Counted from the stretch's first letter, positions 1 through 9,339 are shown. The stretch: 64,000 bases of DNA from Archilochus colubris (GCA_023079485.1 CM041102.1:1187269-1251268); one strand, 5' to 3'. Notes: generated from the sequence alone by a model not told the origin. Numbers and translations are program-made.

Positions 1-51
1 CTCCACGTGGTTGATACCGCGGGATTCCACCTCCATCCTCTCCGTGTTGAC
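1..51 (-). CDS. DNAI2: DNAI2 next coding exon (cut by window edge)
   Basis: After the acceptor ccctccag (AG at 53-52), 17 codons read VNTERMEVESRGINHVE. This matches the human segment containing METRGVNHVE. The exon continues past the window start. Confidence 0.88.
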
Positions 52-332
52 CTGGAGGGTGGCAGAGAATAAAGGGTGCAGGAACCTGAGCCCCGGGGGT
101 GCCGACCTCCCCTTTCCCCCCTGGCATGGAGGGGACCCCGAGCCCCCACCTCGTGTGCCGCCATCTCGCTGGTGTGCTGGACGCTGCTGTCCACGGGGCT
201 CCTCAGGATGAAGTCGCTGGCCAGGCTGGGGTCGGGGGGGATGTCCAGGGTGACCTGGGCCGGCCAGTCGGAGAAGTTGCATGGTCGCCCAAACTCGCTG
301 CGCTTCCGCATGTACTCGAAGACAATCTCCAT
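1..332 (-). CDS. DNAI2: Axonemal dynein intermediate chain 2, first two coding exons (partial gene)
   Basis: DNAI2 is a WD-repeat intermediate chain of the outer dynein arm of motile cilia and sperm flagella. It is assembled in the cytoplasm and docked on axonemal doublets. Coding exons on the minus strand are 332-150 (61 codons from ATG) and 51-1 (17 codons, running off the window edge), separated by a GT/AG intron at 52-149. The start reads MEIVFEYMRKRSEFG, followed by CNFSD, and the second exon begins VNTERMEVESRGINHVE. Both align closely with the known vertebrate DNAI2 N-terminus (MEIVYVYVKKRSEFG, CNFSD, RGVNHVE). The ATG has a strong Kozak context (G at -3 and +4). Only about 78 of roughly 600 residues are present; the WD repeats lie outside. 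TTYH2 is directly upstream in the same orientation, as in human. The identification rests on sequence plus synteny and I consider it secure. Confidence 0.93.
   Translation of the reverse strand, partial: MEIVFEYMRKRSEFGRPCNFSDWPAQVTLDIPPDPSLASDFILRSPVDSSVQHTSEMAAHEVGARGPLHARGERGGRHPRGSGSCTLYSLPPSRSTRRGWRWNPAVSTTW
150..332 (-). CDS. DNAI2: DNAI2 coding exon with start codon
   Basis: This exon holds 61 complete codons from the ATG at 332-330 to a GAG codon, then donor gtgggg (GT at 149-148). An AG acceptor-like site (ctt-ggcag) lies just upstream of the ATG, near 340. The exon may therefore begin at about 339 with a spliced 5' UTR, but the pyrimidine tract there is weak. Confidence 0.9.
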
Positions 333-472
333 GGCTGCCCTGCCAAGGGGGGCCCGGGCACCCCCACAGCCCCCAGACCTTGAGGGGAGACCCAGGAAGC
401 GATCGGGGAGGCTCAGGGGGAACCCTCTCCTCCAAAGGCCCGGCAGTCCGGCGGGGCCGCGGCCGCGTTACC

Positions 473-485
473 GTTGCCAGGCAAC
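473..485. promoter_or_regulatory. RFX X-box palindrome upstream of DNAI2
   Basis: GTTGCCAGGCAAC is a perfect inverted repeat matching the RFX-family X-box consensus (GTNRCC, short spacer, RGYAAC). It lies about 140 bp upstream of the DNAI2 start codon, inside a CpG-rich stretch. RFX2/RFX3 together with FOXJ1 are established drivers of motile-cilia genes, which fits DNAI2. It is a site by sequence only; binding is inferred. Confidence 0.75.
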
Positions 486-497
486 GGCCGGGAGGGC

Positions 498-552
498 GCC
501 GCCATCTTGGGGAGGGCGATGTCACGTGACGGCCGCAGCCCGCCGCCATGTT
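498..552. promoter_or_regulatory. Two YY1-type motifs flanking a palindromic E-box
   Basis: GCCGCCATCTT (498-508) and GCCGCCATGTT (542-552) match the reverse complement of the YY1 core AANATGGCGGC. Between them GTCACGTGAC (521-530) is a perfect USF/MiT-type E-box palindrome. Together with the X-box they form a compact CpG-rich promoter for DNAI2, in the gap after the TTYH2 poly(A) site. Confidence 0.55.
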
Positions 553-901
553 GGGAGGGCAGAACCCGGCTAATGAAGGGGGGGGGTAATTAGCGCAGGG
601 AGGGTTAATTAGCGCAGGGGGCGGGGGGGGTCCCTGCCCCACGCCCCGACTGTGTTGGGGTTGGAGGAGGCCGAGCTGTGCCCCGTCCCTGTGTGCGGGG
701 ATCCGGCCGGCAGCACTCGGCTCCTGCCACGGGGCTCCCAGAGGGATGGAAGCCCAATTAAAAGCGTGTTAATTGCAGCGCCATGGCGGGAGCTGGGCTG
801 GCAGCGAGGCCTTTGTGCTCCCCATGACCGTCCTGCTCCCCCAGGCTGGGATGGGGCAGCAGGGAACACGGCGGCGGATGCAGGGCAGTCAGGAGAAAGA
901 A

Positions 902-2029
902 GTTTAGTATAAAGTGATTTATTGTCTTTTCCCCGTACAAACCCGGCTGGAGCCCTGATCCCAGGCTGAGCCCTGGGGTTTGATCACATGTGGGGCACAC
1001 CAGCTCTCCTACTGTTACATCCAAACGTTAAAAGCCAAAAAAAACCCCAAAACAAAACAACAAACCCATAAAAGAAAAAAAAAATTAATATAAAAATCCC
1101 CTGACGTTTCCAACAACTGATGCTGGGCACAGGGACTGAGGGCGTTAGGGGTCTGCAGGGGTTATCATTATTATTATCATTATTACAGCCCCCCGGATGG
1201 CTGCAGGGTGTCCCCCCCTGGTTTGGTTATCAGAAGTGGGGTTGGAGGATGGGGAACCCCCCAACAAGCCAGGAGGTGTCTGCTCATTGCAGGCAGAGTC
1301 TGGCTCCAGGGACACCCAGGCAGCCCCCGAGCCCCTTCCCTGGGATTTGTGTCCCCCCCAGGGCTGTCCTGCAGGAGGGGGGTGCCAGCCCGGAGAGATC
1401 AATCACCAAAACGAGCCCCAAACCCATCCCCAAACCTTCCACCATCACACACCATGCCGGGACAGAACCGAACCACAGCTCTGCCCTGCGGAGAGTCCCT
1501 AAAACCCAGGAGGGAAGCAAAGGGAAAATGGCCAAAACCTCCCTAACCCTACAGCCCGAGGTGGGGGCAGCGAGGGGGAAAAGGGGAGCCCTGGCAGGGC
1601 TGTCCCCCTCAGGGGTGACAAAGCCAGCAGCAGGGTCTGGGGTCCCCGGGGGTTGGTTCATGGCTACGGCAGCCATGGAGCTGCAGACCCCTCCTCATGG
1701 GGCTGGGGGCAGCGTAGGGCAGAGGGATCTGAGGAGGGTCCTGTCCCCCATGTCCAGCATCCCCGGGTGGGCAGAGGAGAAGCCATGGCAGGGGACACGG
1801 AGTGGGACATCTCCGGTCCTGGTGCTGCCGGGTGGGGTTGGGGTCCGGAGTCGCTGTCAGCCATAAGGCAGGGAAAGGTGAGGCAGAGCAGGAGCTGTCC
1901 CTGGGGGGGTGTGAGGAGGTGCGTGGGGCTTGTCCTTCCCACCACGGCTTTTCCAGGTGTGTCTTTGGTTTCCGGGATGGAAACACCGGTGGCTTTTCCT
2001 CCTGGGGTGAGCTGCCCGGGGCCGGCGCC
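902..2029 (-). other. TTYH2: TTYH2 3' UTR (inferred)
   Basis: This non-coding stretch runs from the TTYH2 stop codon to the AATAAA at 923-918. It is GC-rich apart from an A-rich tract (1039-1093) and a TTA/TCA-type simple repeat (about 1163-1186). I see no conserved coding frame in it. The 3' end is inferred from the poly(A) signal alone. Confidence 0.55.
918..923 (-). terminator. TTYH2: TTYH2 polyadenylation signal (AATAAA)
   Basis: TTTATT on the plus strand is AATAAA on the gene's strand. It is the only canonical signal I see between the TTYH2 stop codon and the DNAI2 promoter. It implies a 3' end near 895-905 and a 3' UTR of about 1.1 kb. Confidence 0.65.
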
Positions 2030-2110
2030 TTACGCGGGGCACTGGGTGCCGTGGGGCCTGAGGTGCTCATCGGTGACAGACAGGTAGGTGGCTCTCATGC
2101 TCGGGGAGTA
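2030..2110 (-). CDS. TTYH2: TTYH2 exon 14, residues 509-534 and stop
   Basis: Acceptor cccacag precedes YSPSMRATYLSVTDEHLR. The exon ends with CPA and a TAA stop at 2032-2030, matching the human C-terminus (QFPA). Confidence 0.94.
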   Translation of the reverse strand, partial: YSPSMRATYLSVTDEHLRPHGTQCPA

Positions 2111-5100
2111 CTGTGGGGAGAGGACACGGGGGTCAACACACCCCCCAGACCCCCCCACCAACCCCCATCCTCCCCACACTGCCGAGCTGCTGGAGAAAAC
2201 CTGAGGATGGAGAAGGAAAATTGCTTCCCGTCTGTGTGAACCCCAATCAACCTGCCAGGGGACAGACCCCCCACTGCTGGGTCTCCCCAACCTCTTAGTG
2301 GGCTGGAAGAGCCCCCTCCCCAAGCCAAGATGATTTCCCTTTGCCCCCTCCCAGGTGCTGGACAGCTTCATCCCCTGCCTGCCCCAGCCCACCCTGCCTG
2401 CAGGCTCAGCCCCCAGCACAGCCTGGATGAATTCAACCCCAAGGGACTCATCCTGAGGGGCTCCCATTAGGACACATCCCAAGGGAATGGGGTAGCAGCA
2501 AGCCCCTGGCAGAGGCCAAAGCCCCCAGCCCCCCTCTCCAACCCTGCCAAAGCTACAGAATTCAATTCTGCAGGAGGGGTGGGGGCATCCCAGCCCAGGC
2601 ATTAAGGAAGATTATTCCCAGTTTGTTACTGTGGACCGTGGAAGTCCTTCCTCAGGGATCTGAATCACGGTTAAATTAGACCATTCAGGGCCAGGAGAAA
2701 TGCTCAAATTAATCCCCCTCGTTGCACCCCCCCATCCCAAGGAAGAGCCTTGCCAGCTGCTGGGTCTGCACAATCGGATTACAGCTTCCCGTGGCTCCAC
2801 GCTTTCACCTGATGGCAAAAAGCTTCCTGGGAAGAGGTGAGGAAAGTGTCCCTGCCGTGCCCCTGGACCCCATGGTGCCACCACCCTGAGGGACAAACCC
2901 AGGGGGCACTGCTGCTTGGGATGGAGGCACCAAAGCTGCTTAAATGCTGCCAGGAAGGGAACGGGGGAAGACTGTGCAGAGAAGAGACAGGGAATATTCC
3001 CACTCCCAAAGCATGGGAGCTGCAAATCCTCTTGTACTTTGTCCACACTGGGGGCAAAAAATGGTCTTGCCCCTCCTGAGCCCTCCCCAAAAACAAATCA
3101 GCCCCAAAGGAGAGGGGATGGAGGGAGGCACGGGGGAGGAGGATGAGGAGGGAACGCAGCTGCTGCCCCAGAATGAGGAGGGAGAAGGAAGTGGCTGAAC
3201 TTACTCTTGATGGGCAACTTAGCTCCAAAATAATTGATGCAAGAAAAAAAAAATTAAAAGTAATGATAATGAAATTAAAAAATAAAGCAGGCATTAACAG
3301 GCAGGGTGGGTTAAACAAACAGCAGGGAAACGTAAACATGCCCGGGTGGCTGGGACAAGCGCCCTTTGACAGTCAGAATAAATAAGAAATAAAGCAGAGA
3401 AGAGCAGCTGAAGGGACTATTTTGGTCTCCTCCAAGCACGTGTCTGGTGCCCTCTCTCCCTGCAGCCATCCAGGAACTGGGTTAGAGAGAGGGGCAGCAG
3501 GATGCTCTCCCAGACGGGGCACATCCTCTGCAAGGGCATGAGGAGGGGACCAAGCTCACCCCTCCCTGTCCCCCCCATCAGACCGTGCTGGTCCTTGGGG
3601 CAAACATCTTCCTGGTGAACAGAGGGGATCCTCACTGCCCCCCCATCCCAGCAACCCCCCTGGGGTGTCACAAAAAGGATTTGCCCTCAGTTGTCCACCG
3701 TACCGTGGGGGGAGGAGAGGCTCTGCCGATCAGGGGGACGTTCTCGTAGCGGGGGTTCCCACCGAAGAGCACTGCTTGGTTCCTGGGGGGGGAGCACAGG
3801 GGGACCCCCACCCTCACCCTCTGTCCCGGACAGGGAGGGGACGCTTCACCCCAGAGGTGAACCCGGGGGGGGGTATCAGTGGCTGCAGAGAAGGAGAAGG
3901 GAGGGGATGGGGGGTCTCACATGTACTCAGAGACGGGGGCGTTGGAGATGGTCTGTGCAGGGGGGTGCAGGCTGCTCTGGCTGCCCAGGCTGCTGCTGTA
4001 GCTGCAGAAGCTGCGGAGCTGCCCCCGGGCTGGGTGGGGGATGGCGATGCGACGGGCCTGGGGGTTGAAGGGATCTTCCTCATCCATATCATCATAGTCC
4101 TGGTCCCTGCCAGGGAGAAGGGAGGTCAAGGAAGGGGATTTTCCCTCTGGGGTGCCCCCCCTCACCCTCTCTGCAGTGCTGGGTCCAGCTCTAGGGTCCC
4201 CAGCACCAGAAGGGGATGGGAGCTGCTGGAGAGACTCCAGGGGTGGGCATGGAGATGCTGGAGCAGCTCTGGAGCCAGGGTGGGAGAGTTGGGAGTGTTG
4301 AGGCTGGAGAAGAGAAGGCTGCAATGGGGAGACCTTGGAGCACCTTCCAGTACCTAAAGGGGCTCCAGGAAAGCTGGGGAGGGACTTGGGACAAGGGCCT
4401 GGAGGGATGGGATGAGGGGAATGGCTTTGAACTGAAGAGGGGAGATGTAGGTTAGATTGTGGGGAGAAATTCTTTGCCATGAGGGTGCTGAGCCCCTGGT
4501 TGCCCAGGTTGCCCAAGGAAGCTGTGGCTGCCCCATCCCTGGCAGTGTGGGATGGGGCTCAGAGCAAGGGGCTGGGGGCACACACACCCACCTGCCAGCC
4601 AAGTGCTTCCAGGCTCGTGGGGTGGCACAGATGATGGCAGAGAAGCAGGCGGCCACCAGCAGGGAGAAGAGGACCAGGTAGAGCAAACCCTCCACCCCAT
4701 CATAGCAGATGCCAATGAGGGCATCCAGGTAGTCCTGTGGGAGGAGATGGGATGGGGTAGGGCTGGTCTGGGGGGAAAGCTGTGACCCTGGGAACTGCAC
4801 CCCCCCACCCTGACCCCCCCCCTCACCTTGTGCAGCCCCCGGCAGTCCAGCATGGCCGTGAGCTGGTGCAGACTGGTCTCTGAGGAGTTGAGGAGCTGCT
4901 GGACCCCCAGCAGGTCTTTCTGCAGGAGATGGAGAGGTCAGGACAGCACTGGGCAGGGTGAGAAGCAGAGGGGGGGCAGGGGGTCCTGGCTCCCCCCACC
5001 CTGTACCTCGGCTGTGGGGAAGAGGGGCAGTGCAAACTGTATCAGGCCCTGGATCTGGATCTGCATGGTGGTGAGGGAGCGCTGGAAGACGGTGAGGACC

Positions 5101-8100
5101 TAGGAGCAGGGAGCAAGGAGTGGTGATGGAGAGGTTTGGGGCCACCCCCACGCCCTGGGCAGCACCGAGTGGGGTGCTGGATTCCCCCCTTACCTGCTGG
5201 AAGGGGTTGCTCAAGGTCTGCTCACAATACAGGTAATAGTGAAGCACCTCTGCAAAGCAAGTGAAAGGCAGCAGTGTGAGACCCTCGAGGAGCAGCGTGG
5301 AGGGGTGAAACGTGGAGGGGTGAAGTGTGGAGGGGTGAAACATGGAGGGGTGAAGCGTGGAGGGGTGAAACGTGGAGGGGTGAAACGTGGAGGGGTGAAG
5401 CGTGGAGGGGTGAAGCGTGGAGGGGTGAAGCGTGGAGGGGTGAAGCGTGGAGGGGTGAAGCACTGCAGCAGAGAGCTCCAGATCCCCCCAAATCCCCAGG
5501 CAGGTTTGGGGGGGAACACTGGGGTCCCTGCCCCATCCATGCCCTGGGCCCTCACCCACGCTGATCTCACTGTCTGTCTGGTTCATGATGAATTTATCCG
5601 GGGCCACGCAGAAGTCGCTGGTGCCCTGCAGGGATGAGGGGGTCAGGGTGGGGATGGGGAGGGTCCCGAAGCCCCCAGCTCCGTCCTGGTACCCCCCCAG
5701 CTCACCACTGCTGCCGCCGTGTCTACGGCCATGGAGGCCCAGCTGAGGATGAGGGTGAGCAGCCCACAGCACAGCATCCTGAGGGGAGAAGGGTCAGCAC
5801 GGCACCGGCTCCGGCAGCTCCGGCACCGCCGAGCCCGGTCAGGGGGTACTCACGTGGTGAGGAGGCAGCGGGAGCGCTTGGCCAGCCCCAGGCAGGCCAG
5901 GAGGCAAACGGTGAGGACGAGGAGGAAGAAGAGGAGATAAGACAACCACCTGGGTGCAGAGGAAGGCTGGGTCACCCCCGGGGCCCCCTCCCCTCCCCGG
6001 GGCCGCCCCGGTGCCCCTCTCCCCACTCACCGGTAATGCTCCACGTAGCCGACGCGGTTGGCCAGCGCGGTGAGGTCGGTGCTGGTCCCTTGCCAGGCTG
6101 GCAGCCCCGAGAGCTGCAGGACAATGCTGCCTGCCAACTGCTGCATGAACTTGAGGGTCTGCAGGTAATCCCCCCGGGCAGCCAGGAGCTCGTTCAGCCG
6201 CCCCAGGTGCTGCTCCAAGCCCACCTGCATCTGCAGAGTGGTGCCGGCCACCTGGGGACACCGGGATGCTCAGTCCTGCTGGGATGGCACTGGGGGCTTC
6301 CCCACTGTCAGACCCACACCCAGCAGAACTCTTTGGCCCAGCAGAACTCTTTGGCCCAGAGGAGGCCACGGAGATGATGCTCCTGTGCTGTTAGAGAGAC
6401 TCCAGAGGAGGCTCTGGAGATGCTGGGAGGGCTGGAGCAGCTCTGCTCTGGAGCCAGGGGGAGAGAGTTGGGGGTGTTGAGGCAGGAGAAGAGAAGGCTG
6501 CAATGGGGAGACCTTAGAGCACCTTCCAGTGCCTGAAGGGGCTCCAGGAAAGCTGGGGAGGGACTTGGGACAAGGGACAAGGGATGGGATGAGGGAGAAG
6601 GATTTCAAGTAGGAAAAGGGAAGACTGAGATGATATCTTATGAAGAAATTCTTTAGGGTGAGGGTGCTGAGCCCCTGGTTGCCCAGAGAAGCTGTGGCTG
6701 CCCCATCCCTGGCAGTGTTGAAGGTTGGATGGGGCTTGGAGCACCCTGGGCTGGTGGGAGGTGTCCCTGCCCATGGCAGAGGGGGGGACAAGATGGTCTT
6801 TAAGATCCCCTCCCACCCAAACCAGTCTGGGATTCAGGGATTTAATGATACCCTGGGAGAGCAGCCCCACATCAACCCCCCCTTCCCGTGCTTGAGCCAG
6901 ATCCATCCCCCAGAATAGCCTTGCCATGGCCCCCCCCCTGGCCATTCCTGGCCACAAAGGCCCCATTCTGCAGGGTGAGGTCACCCTCCCACACTCAGCA
7001 TGGCTGCCCCGGGGCTCAGCAAGCAGCACAGGATGGAACCGAACCCAAGAGGGGGGATTGATGCAACCCTGGGGGATGTGGGGGGGGTTGGGTGAAGGGA
7101 CCCTGCCCCAAGGCCCTACCAGTGAGTCGATGCCAGTCAGGGTGTGGTTGGCGTGGTCCAGGGCATAGAGCAGTTGGTAGACCCCATCGTTGGTCTCACT
7201 GTTCCCATAGAAGCCAATCCCGACGGCCATGCTGCAGGCAGAGAGGAGACCCCCCCCCATTAGAGGGGAGGGAAATGCCCCCTCCTGACATGGCTGCCTT
7301 GCCCTGGGGCCAGGGAGGATGAGAGGACACCAGCTGGGGAGGGGACACTGAGGAGCATCCTGGTTCCAGCCAAAGCTGATGGGACAAGGACAGCACTGCT
7401 CCCTGCTGTGCCCACGGGGCCAGGGGACACCCTGGGATGGAGCTGGTCCAGGGGTCAGGTTTGAAGCTCCCTCCTGCCAGACCCCAAGCTCCCTCCATCC
7501 CCGTGGCAGGTGCTGATAACACGGACATACACCGTCCCCTTCGTGGGACACAGAATCTAGAGCAGCTCAGGCTCCAGAGGACCTTCAGGATCATCAAATC
7601 CAACCTCATCCTAACCCCATGGTTTGGGCTCGGGCAGGCTCCGTGTGGCTGTCGGGGGGCTCAAAGCTCCCAGGGAGCTGCAGAACGGTTCCTGCCGTGG
7701 GTGCCCTGAGGGTGTGGGGGTCCCCGGGGGGCTCATGCCAAACTCATCAGTGCCATTTCCCAGCTCCTCTGTGCAGTGCCAGCAGGCAGGCATCCTGCTC
7801 CGCCCTGGCAAAACCAAATCCTTTGTCTGGCAAGAAGGTTGTGACCAGGCAGCAAAAGGTCCCTGTCCCATCCCGTCCCCGCTGTGCGTGGGGGGCACTG
7901 GGTGGCGGGCAGGGGAACCTCCCAGCCCTGGGCTTCCAAGACCTGAGGTGGGTTTGGGAAGCCACCAGAGCACTGCCAGGACAAGCAGTGTCCCCTCGCT
8001 TCATTGCTCTGGTCACAATTAAAGCTGGGCACATGTGGGACCTGCCAGCTGGGTCACACTGCCACCCGCCATCTGCTCCAGGCTGGGATTAGCGACCCGG

Positions 8101-9129
8101 CCCCGATCCCACTCGGGATTAGCTGGGAAAGGCGGCATGGCCACGGTGGGGACAGGGACAGGGCTGTCCCCATGCCTGTCCTGGAGCTGCCCCGACAGCG
8201 GGGGTGTGCAGGAGGCATCAGGGATGGACTATATTTAATTGCACAGATCTAATTAAAGCGACTCCTGGTGAGAGCAGAGAGACCCCACTGGTGACAGTGG
8301 GACAGCTCCGTGTCCCTGTCCCCATTCTCACCAGCAGATGAGCCCAGCGGTGACAGCCATCCAGGTGACACAGCAGGAGTGGGGCCGCTTGACCTCGGGG
8401 TCCCGGTCCCTCTTGCAGCAGCACAAACAGATCAGGTAAACGGTGAGGAAGAGGAGGTTGAGGCCGAGGCAGACGGCGGCCACCAAGCCCAGGAACAGCA
8501 GCGACTGGGAAGGAGAGAGGGGACAGCCTGGAGCTGCGGCCATCACGTGCTGGCGGGGAGCAGGATGCGGCCACATCCAGCACCCCACGGGACCATCACA
8601 CGGTGAGGGGCAAAGAGGAAGTGTCCGCAGCCCTGTGCCCACGCGGGGCCATCGAGCTGTGGGGTGCAGAGAAGCCCCCTTCCCATTTAGGGGTCACGGC
8701 AGTCCATGCCCTGGGCTGGGCTGGGGGGGGGGCAGGAGCCCGGTGAGCACCCTTTGCACCCCCCTTTATTTGAGGGTCCCGTGGTGCGGGATGCGGGGGG
8801 GCTGCAGGAGCGGGTGCCAAGGCGAGGGGTGACCCCCAAAGGGGTGGGGGGGCCGGCAGCGCGGGAGGGGATGAAGGGCGCTTTGTGCGGAGCCGGAGAG
8901 ACGAGACCCCTGCCCACAGCCCCCAGCCCCCAGCCCCGCTCCGCGCAGCCCCCACGCCGCGGGAGGGAAGGGGATGGGAGGGGGTCCCGGGGGTCGGTAC
9001 CTGCTGGTAGTCGGGGTCCCGCGGTCGGAAGGTGCTGGGGACGGGCTGGAGGCGGAGGTCGCGGTGGGGCAGCCCGTGCAGCCATGCCGCCCACCAGGGC
9101 GGGAGGTACGGGGAGCGGGCGGGCGGCAT
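2030..9129 (-). CDS. TTYH2: Tweety family member 2, complete 14-exon coding region (534 aa)
   Basis: TTYH2 is a plasma-membrane protein of the tweety family, described as a chloride- or volume-regulated anion channel, although structural work disputes the pore. All 14 coding exons join in frame to 534 residues, the same length as human TTYH2. Predicted membrane segments lie near residues 44-73, 84-110, 213-235, 244-268 and 385-409. Visible features are an RGD at 164-166, N-glycosylation sequons at N129 (NHT), N283 (NQT) and N352 (NSS), and a C-terminal PPTY motif (506-509, split by the last intron) of the kind bound by NEDD4-family WW domains. The C-terminus ends in SPSMRATYLSV then DEHLR, as in human. 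Exons (minus strand): 9129-9001, 8504-8332, 7231-7120, 6251-6031, 5949-5854, 5778-5706, 5625-5556, 5249-5194, 5099-5007, 4919-4827, 4734-4592, 4106-3921, 3782-3704, 2110-2030. All introns are GT/AG. TTYH2 fits better than TTYH1 or TTYH3 by sequence and synteny. Confidence 0.96.
2111..3703 (-). other. TTYH2: TTYH2 last intron (1.6 kb)
   Basis: This is the largest TTYH2 intron. It is mostly GC-rich single-copy DNA with an A-rich patch at about 3231-3290. I see no repeat family or RNA gene in it. Confidence 0.8.
3704..3782 (-). CDS. TTYH2: TTYH2 exon 13, residues 482-508
   Basis: It encodes NQAVLFGGNPRYENVPLIGR then ASPPPT. The PPTY motif is completed by the first codon of the last exon. Confidence 0.94.
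3921..4106 (-). CDS. TTYH2: TTYH2 exon 12, residues 420-482
   Basis: Cytoplasmic tail. An acidic DYDDMDEEDPFNPQ is followed by RGQLRSFCSYSSSLGSQSS and PPAQTISNAPVSEY, very close to human. Confidence 0.95.
4220..4580 (+). repeat. CR1 LINE 3'-end fragment in TTYH2 intron 11
   Basis: It carries the CR1 signature in sense orientation: GAGAAGAGAAGGCTGCAATG, ACCTTCCAGTACCTAAAGGG, GGAGGGACTTGG, AAATTCTTTGCC, GAGGGTGCTGAG, and the block around CCCCATCCCTGG. It is 5'-truncated, antisense to TTYH2, and lacks the terminal octamer repeats. It ends about 10 bp from the exon 11 donor. Confidence 0.85.
4592..4734 (-). CDS. TTYH2: TTYH2 exon 11, residues 373-420
   Basis: Fifth membrane helix. It starts DYLDALIGICYDG and ends ATPRAWKHLAG plus a split Arg codon. 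Donor is gtgggt at 4591-4586. A CR1 fragment begins almost immediately downstream in the intron. Confidence 0.95.
4827..4919 (-). CDS. TTYH2: TTYH2 exon 10, residues 342-372
   Basis: 31 whole codons with LLNSSETSLHQLTAML then DCRGLHK, including the N352 sequon. Nearly identical to human. Confidence 0.95.
5007..5099 (-). CDS. TTYH2: TTYH2 exon 9, residues 311-341
   Basis: 31 whole codons. FQRSLTTMQIQIQGLIQFA then LPLFPTAE aligns with human FQRALTTMQIQVAGLLQFA. Confidence 0.94.
5194..5249 (-). CDS. TTYH2: TTYH2 exon 8, residues 292-310
   Basis: A short exon encoding VLHYYLYCEQTLSNPFQQ, matching human RYYLYC and SPFQQ. The upstream intron carries a 15-bp tandem array ending about 46 nt before the acceptor. 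Confidence 0.92.
5296..5460. repeat. 15-bp tandem array, 11 units, TTYH2 intron 7
   Basis: The unit is CGTGGAGGGGTGAAA, with A or G at the last base and one CGTG/TGTG or CATG variant. Eleven copies run without indels (165 bp). Because 15 is a multiple of 3, it creates open frames on both strands, which explains short apparent ORFs here. On the TTYH2 sense strand it is a C/T-rich array that ends about 46 nt before the exon 8 acceptor. Confidence 0.95.
5556..5625 (-). CDS. TTYH2: TTYH2 exon 7, residues 269-292
   Basis: It encodes GTSDFCVAPDKFIMNQTDSE, with the conserved TSDFCVAPD block and a sequon at N283. Confidence 0.93.
5706..5778 (-). CDS. TTYH2: TTYH2 exon 6, residues 244-268
   Basis: Fourth membrane helix, MLCCGLLTLILSWASMAVD. 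Acceptor ccctcag, donor gtgagc. Confidence 0.93.
5854..5949 (-). CDS. TTYH2: TTYH2 exon 5, residues 212-244
   Basis: This is the third membrane helix, WLSYLLFFLLVLTVCLLACL, followed by the conserved GLAKRSRCLL. Both splice sites are canonical. Confidence 0.94.
6031..6251 (-). CDS. TTYH2: TTYH2 exon 4, residues 139-212
   Basis: It encodes the extracellular helical region with GLEQHLGRL, then AARGDYLQTLKF. The RGD at 164-166 is at the same position as in human TTYH2. It ends GYVEHY plus a split Arg codon. Confidence 0.95.
6386..6845 (+). repeat. CR1 LINE 3'-end fragment in TTYH2 intron 3
   Basis: A longer copy of the same subfamily as the one at 4.2-4.6 kb. It extends to the CR1 3' terminus: GGTGGGAGGTGTCCCTGCCC, ATGGTCTTTAAGATCCC, CCACCCAAACCAG. 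An 18-bp direct duplication (cagcagaactctttggcc) lies just 5' of it at about 6321-6357. Confidence 0.88.
7120..7231 (-). CDS. TTYH2: TTYH2 exon 3, residues 101-138
   Basis: It completes helix 2 and encodes GIGFYGNSETNDG, nearly identical to human, and the glycosylation sequon NHT at N129. Donor is gtaggg. Confidence 0.94.
7551..7616 (-). repeat. Short CR1 fragment in TTYH2 intron 2
   Basis: AGGACCTTCAGGATCATCAA followed by ATCCAACCTCATCC matches the antisense start of a CR1 3' end (consensus GGACCTTAAAGATCATC, then TCCAACC). Only about 65 bp can be recognised. Confidence 0.6.
8332..8504 (-). CDS. TTYH2: TTYH2 exon 2, residues 44-101
   Basis: Acceptor cttcccag precedes SLLFLGLVAAVCLGLNLLFL, the first membrane helix. 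A cysteine- and arginine-rich loop and the start of helix 2 (CCVTWMAVTAGLIC) follow. The exon ends within a Cys codon (TG|C). Confidence 0.94.
9001..9129 (-). CDS. TTYH2: TTYH2 exon 1, residues 1-43
   Basis: The ATG at 9129-9127 has G at -3. The exon encodes the extracellular N-terminus, with PPWWAAWLHGLPH matching human APWWVVWLHSVPH. It ends YQQ before donor gtaccg. Confidence 0.93.
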
Positions 9130-9339
9130 GGCGGGGGCGGCGGGACCGGGCCGGGATGGCGGGGGGCGAGCGGCCACGCCGCGGGGCGATGCCCGGGGAG
9201 GGGACGGGAGGGGAAGGGAGGGGAGGGGCCGCCCCCCCAAACACGCCCCCGCCCCCGGGGACGCCCCCGGGACTCCCCGCCCACCCGGGACCCACCCCCC
9301 ACGGCGGCTCAGTGCTGCCCCTACAGGGGCTGAGACCCC
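9130..9339 (-). promoter_or_regulatory. TTYH2: TTYH2 CpG-rich promoter and 5' UTR region
   Basis: This very GC-rich stretch precedes the TTYH2 ATG and has several CCGCCC/CGCCCC Sp1-type boxes (about 9225-9265). There is no TATA box. The transcription start cannot be fixed from sequence. Confidence 0.55.

Noticed and set aside
4354..5772. 472-codon reverse-strand open frame
   Set aside because: It runs through TTYH2 introns and exons in one frame. Parts show TTYH2 exon residues, but the introns, including the 15-bp array, are translated too. The spliced model explains it.
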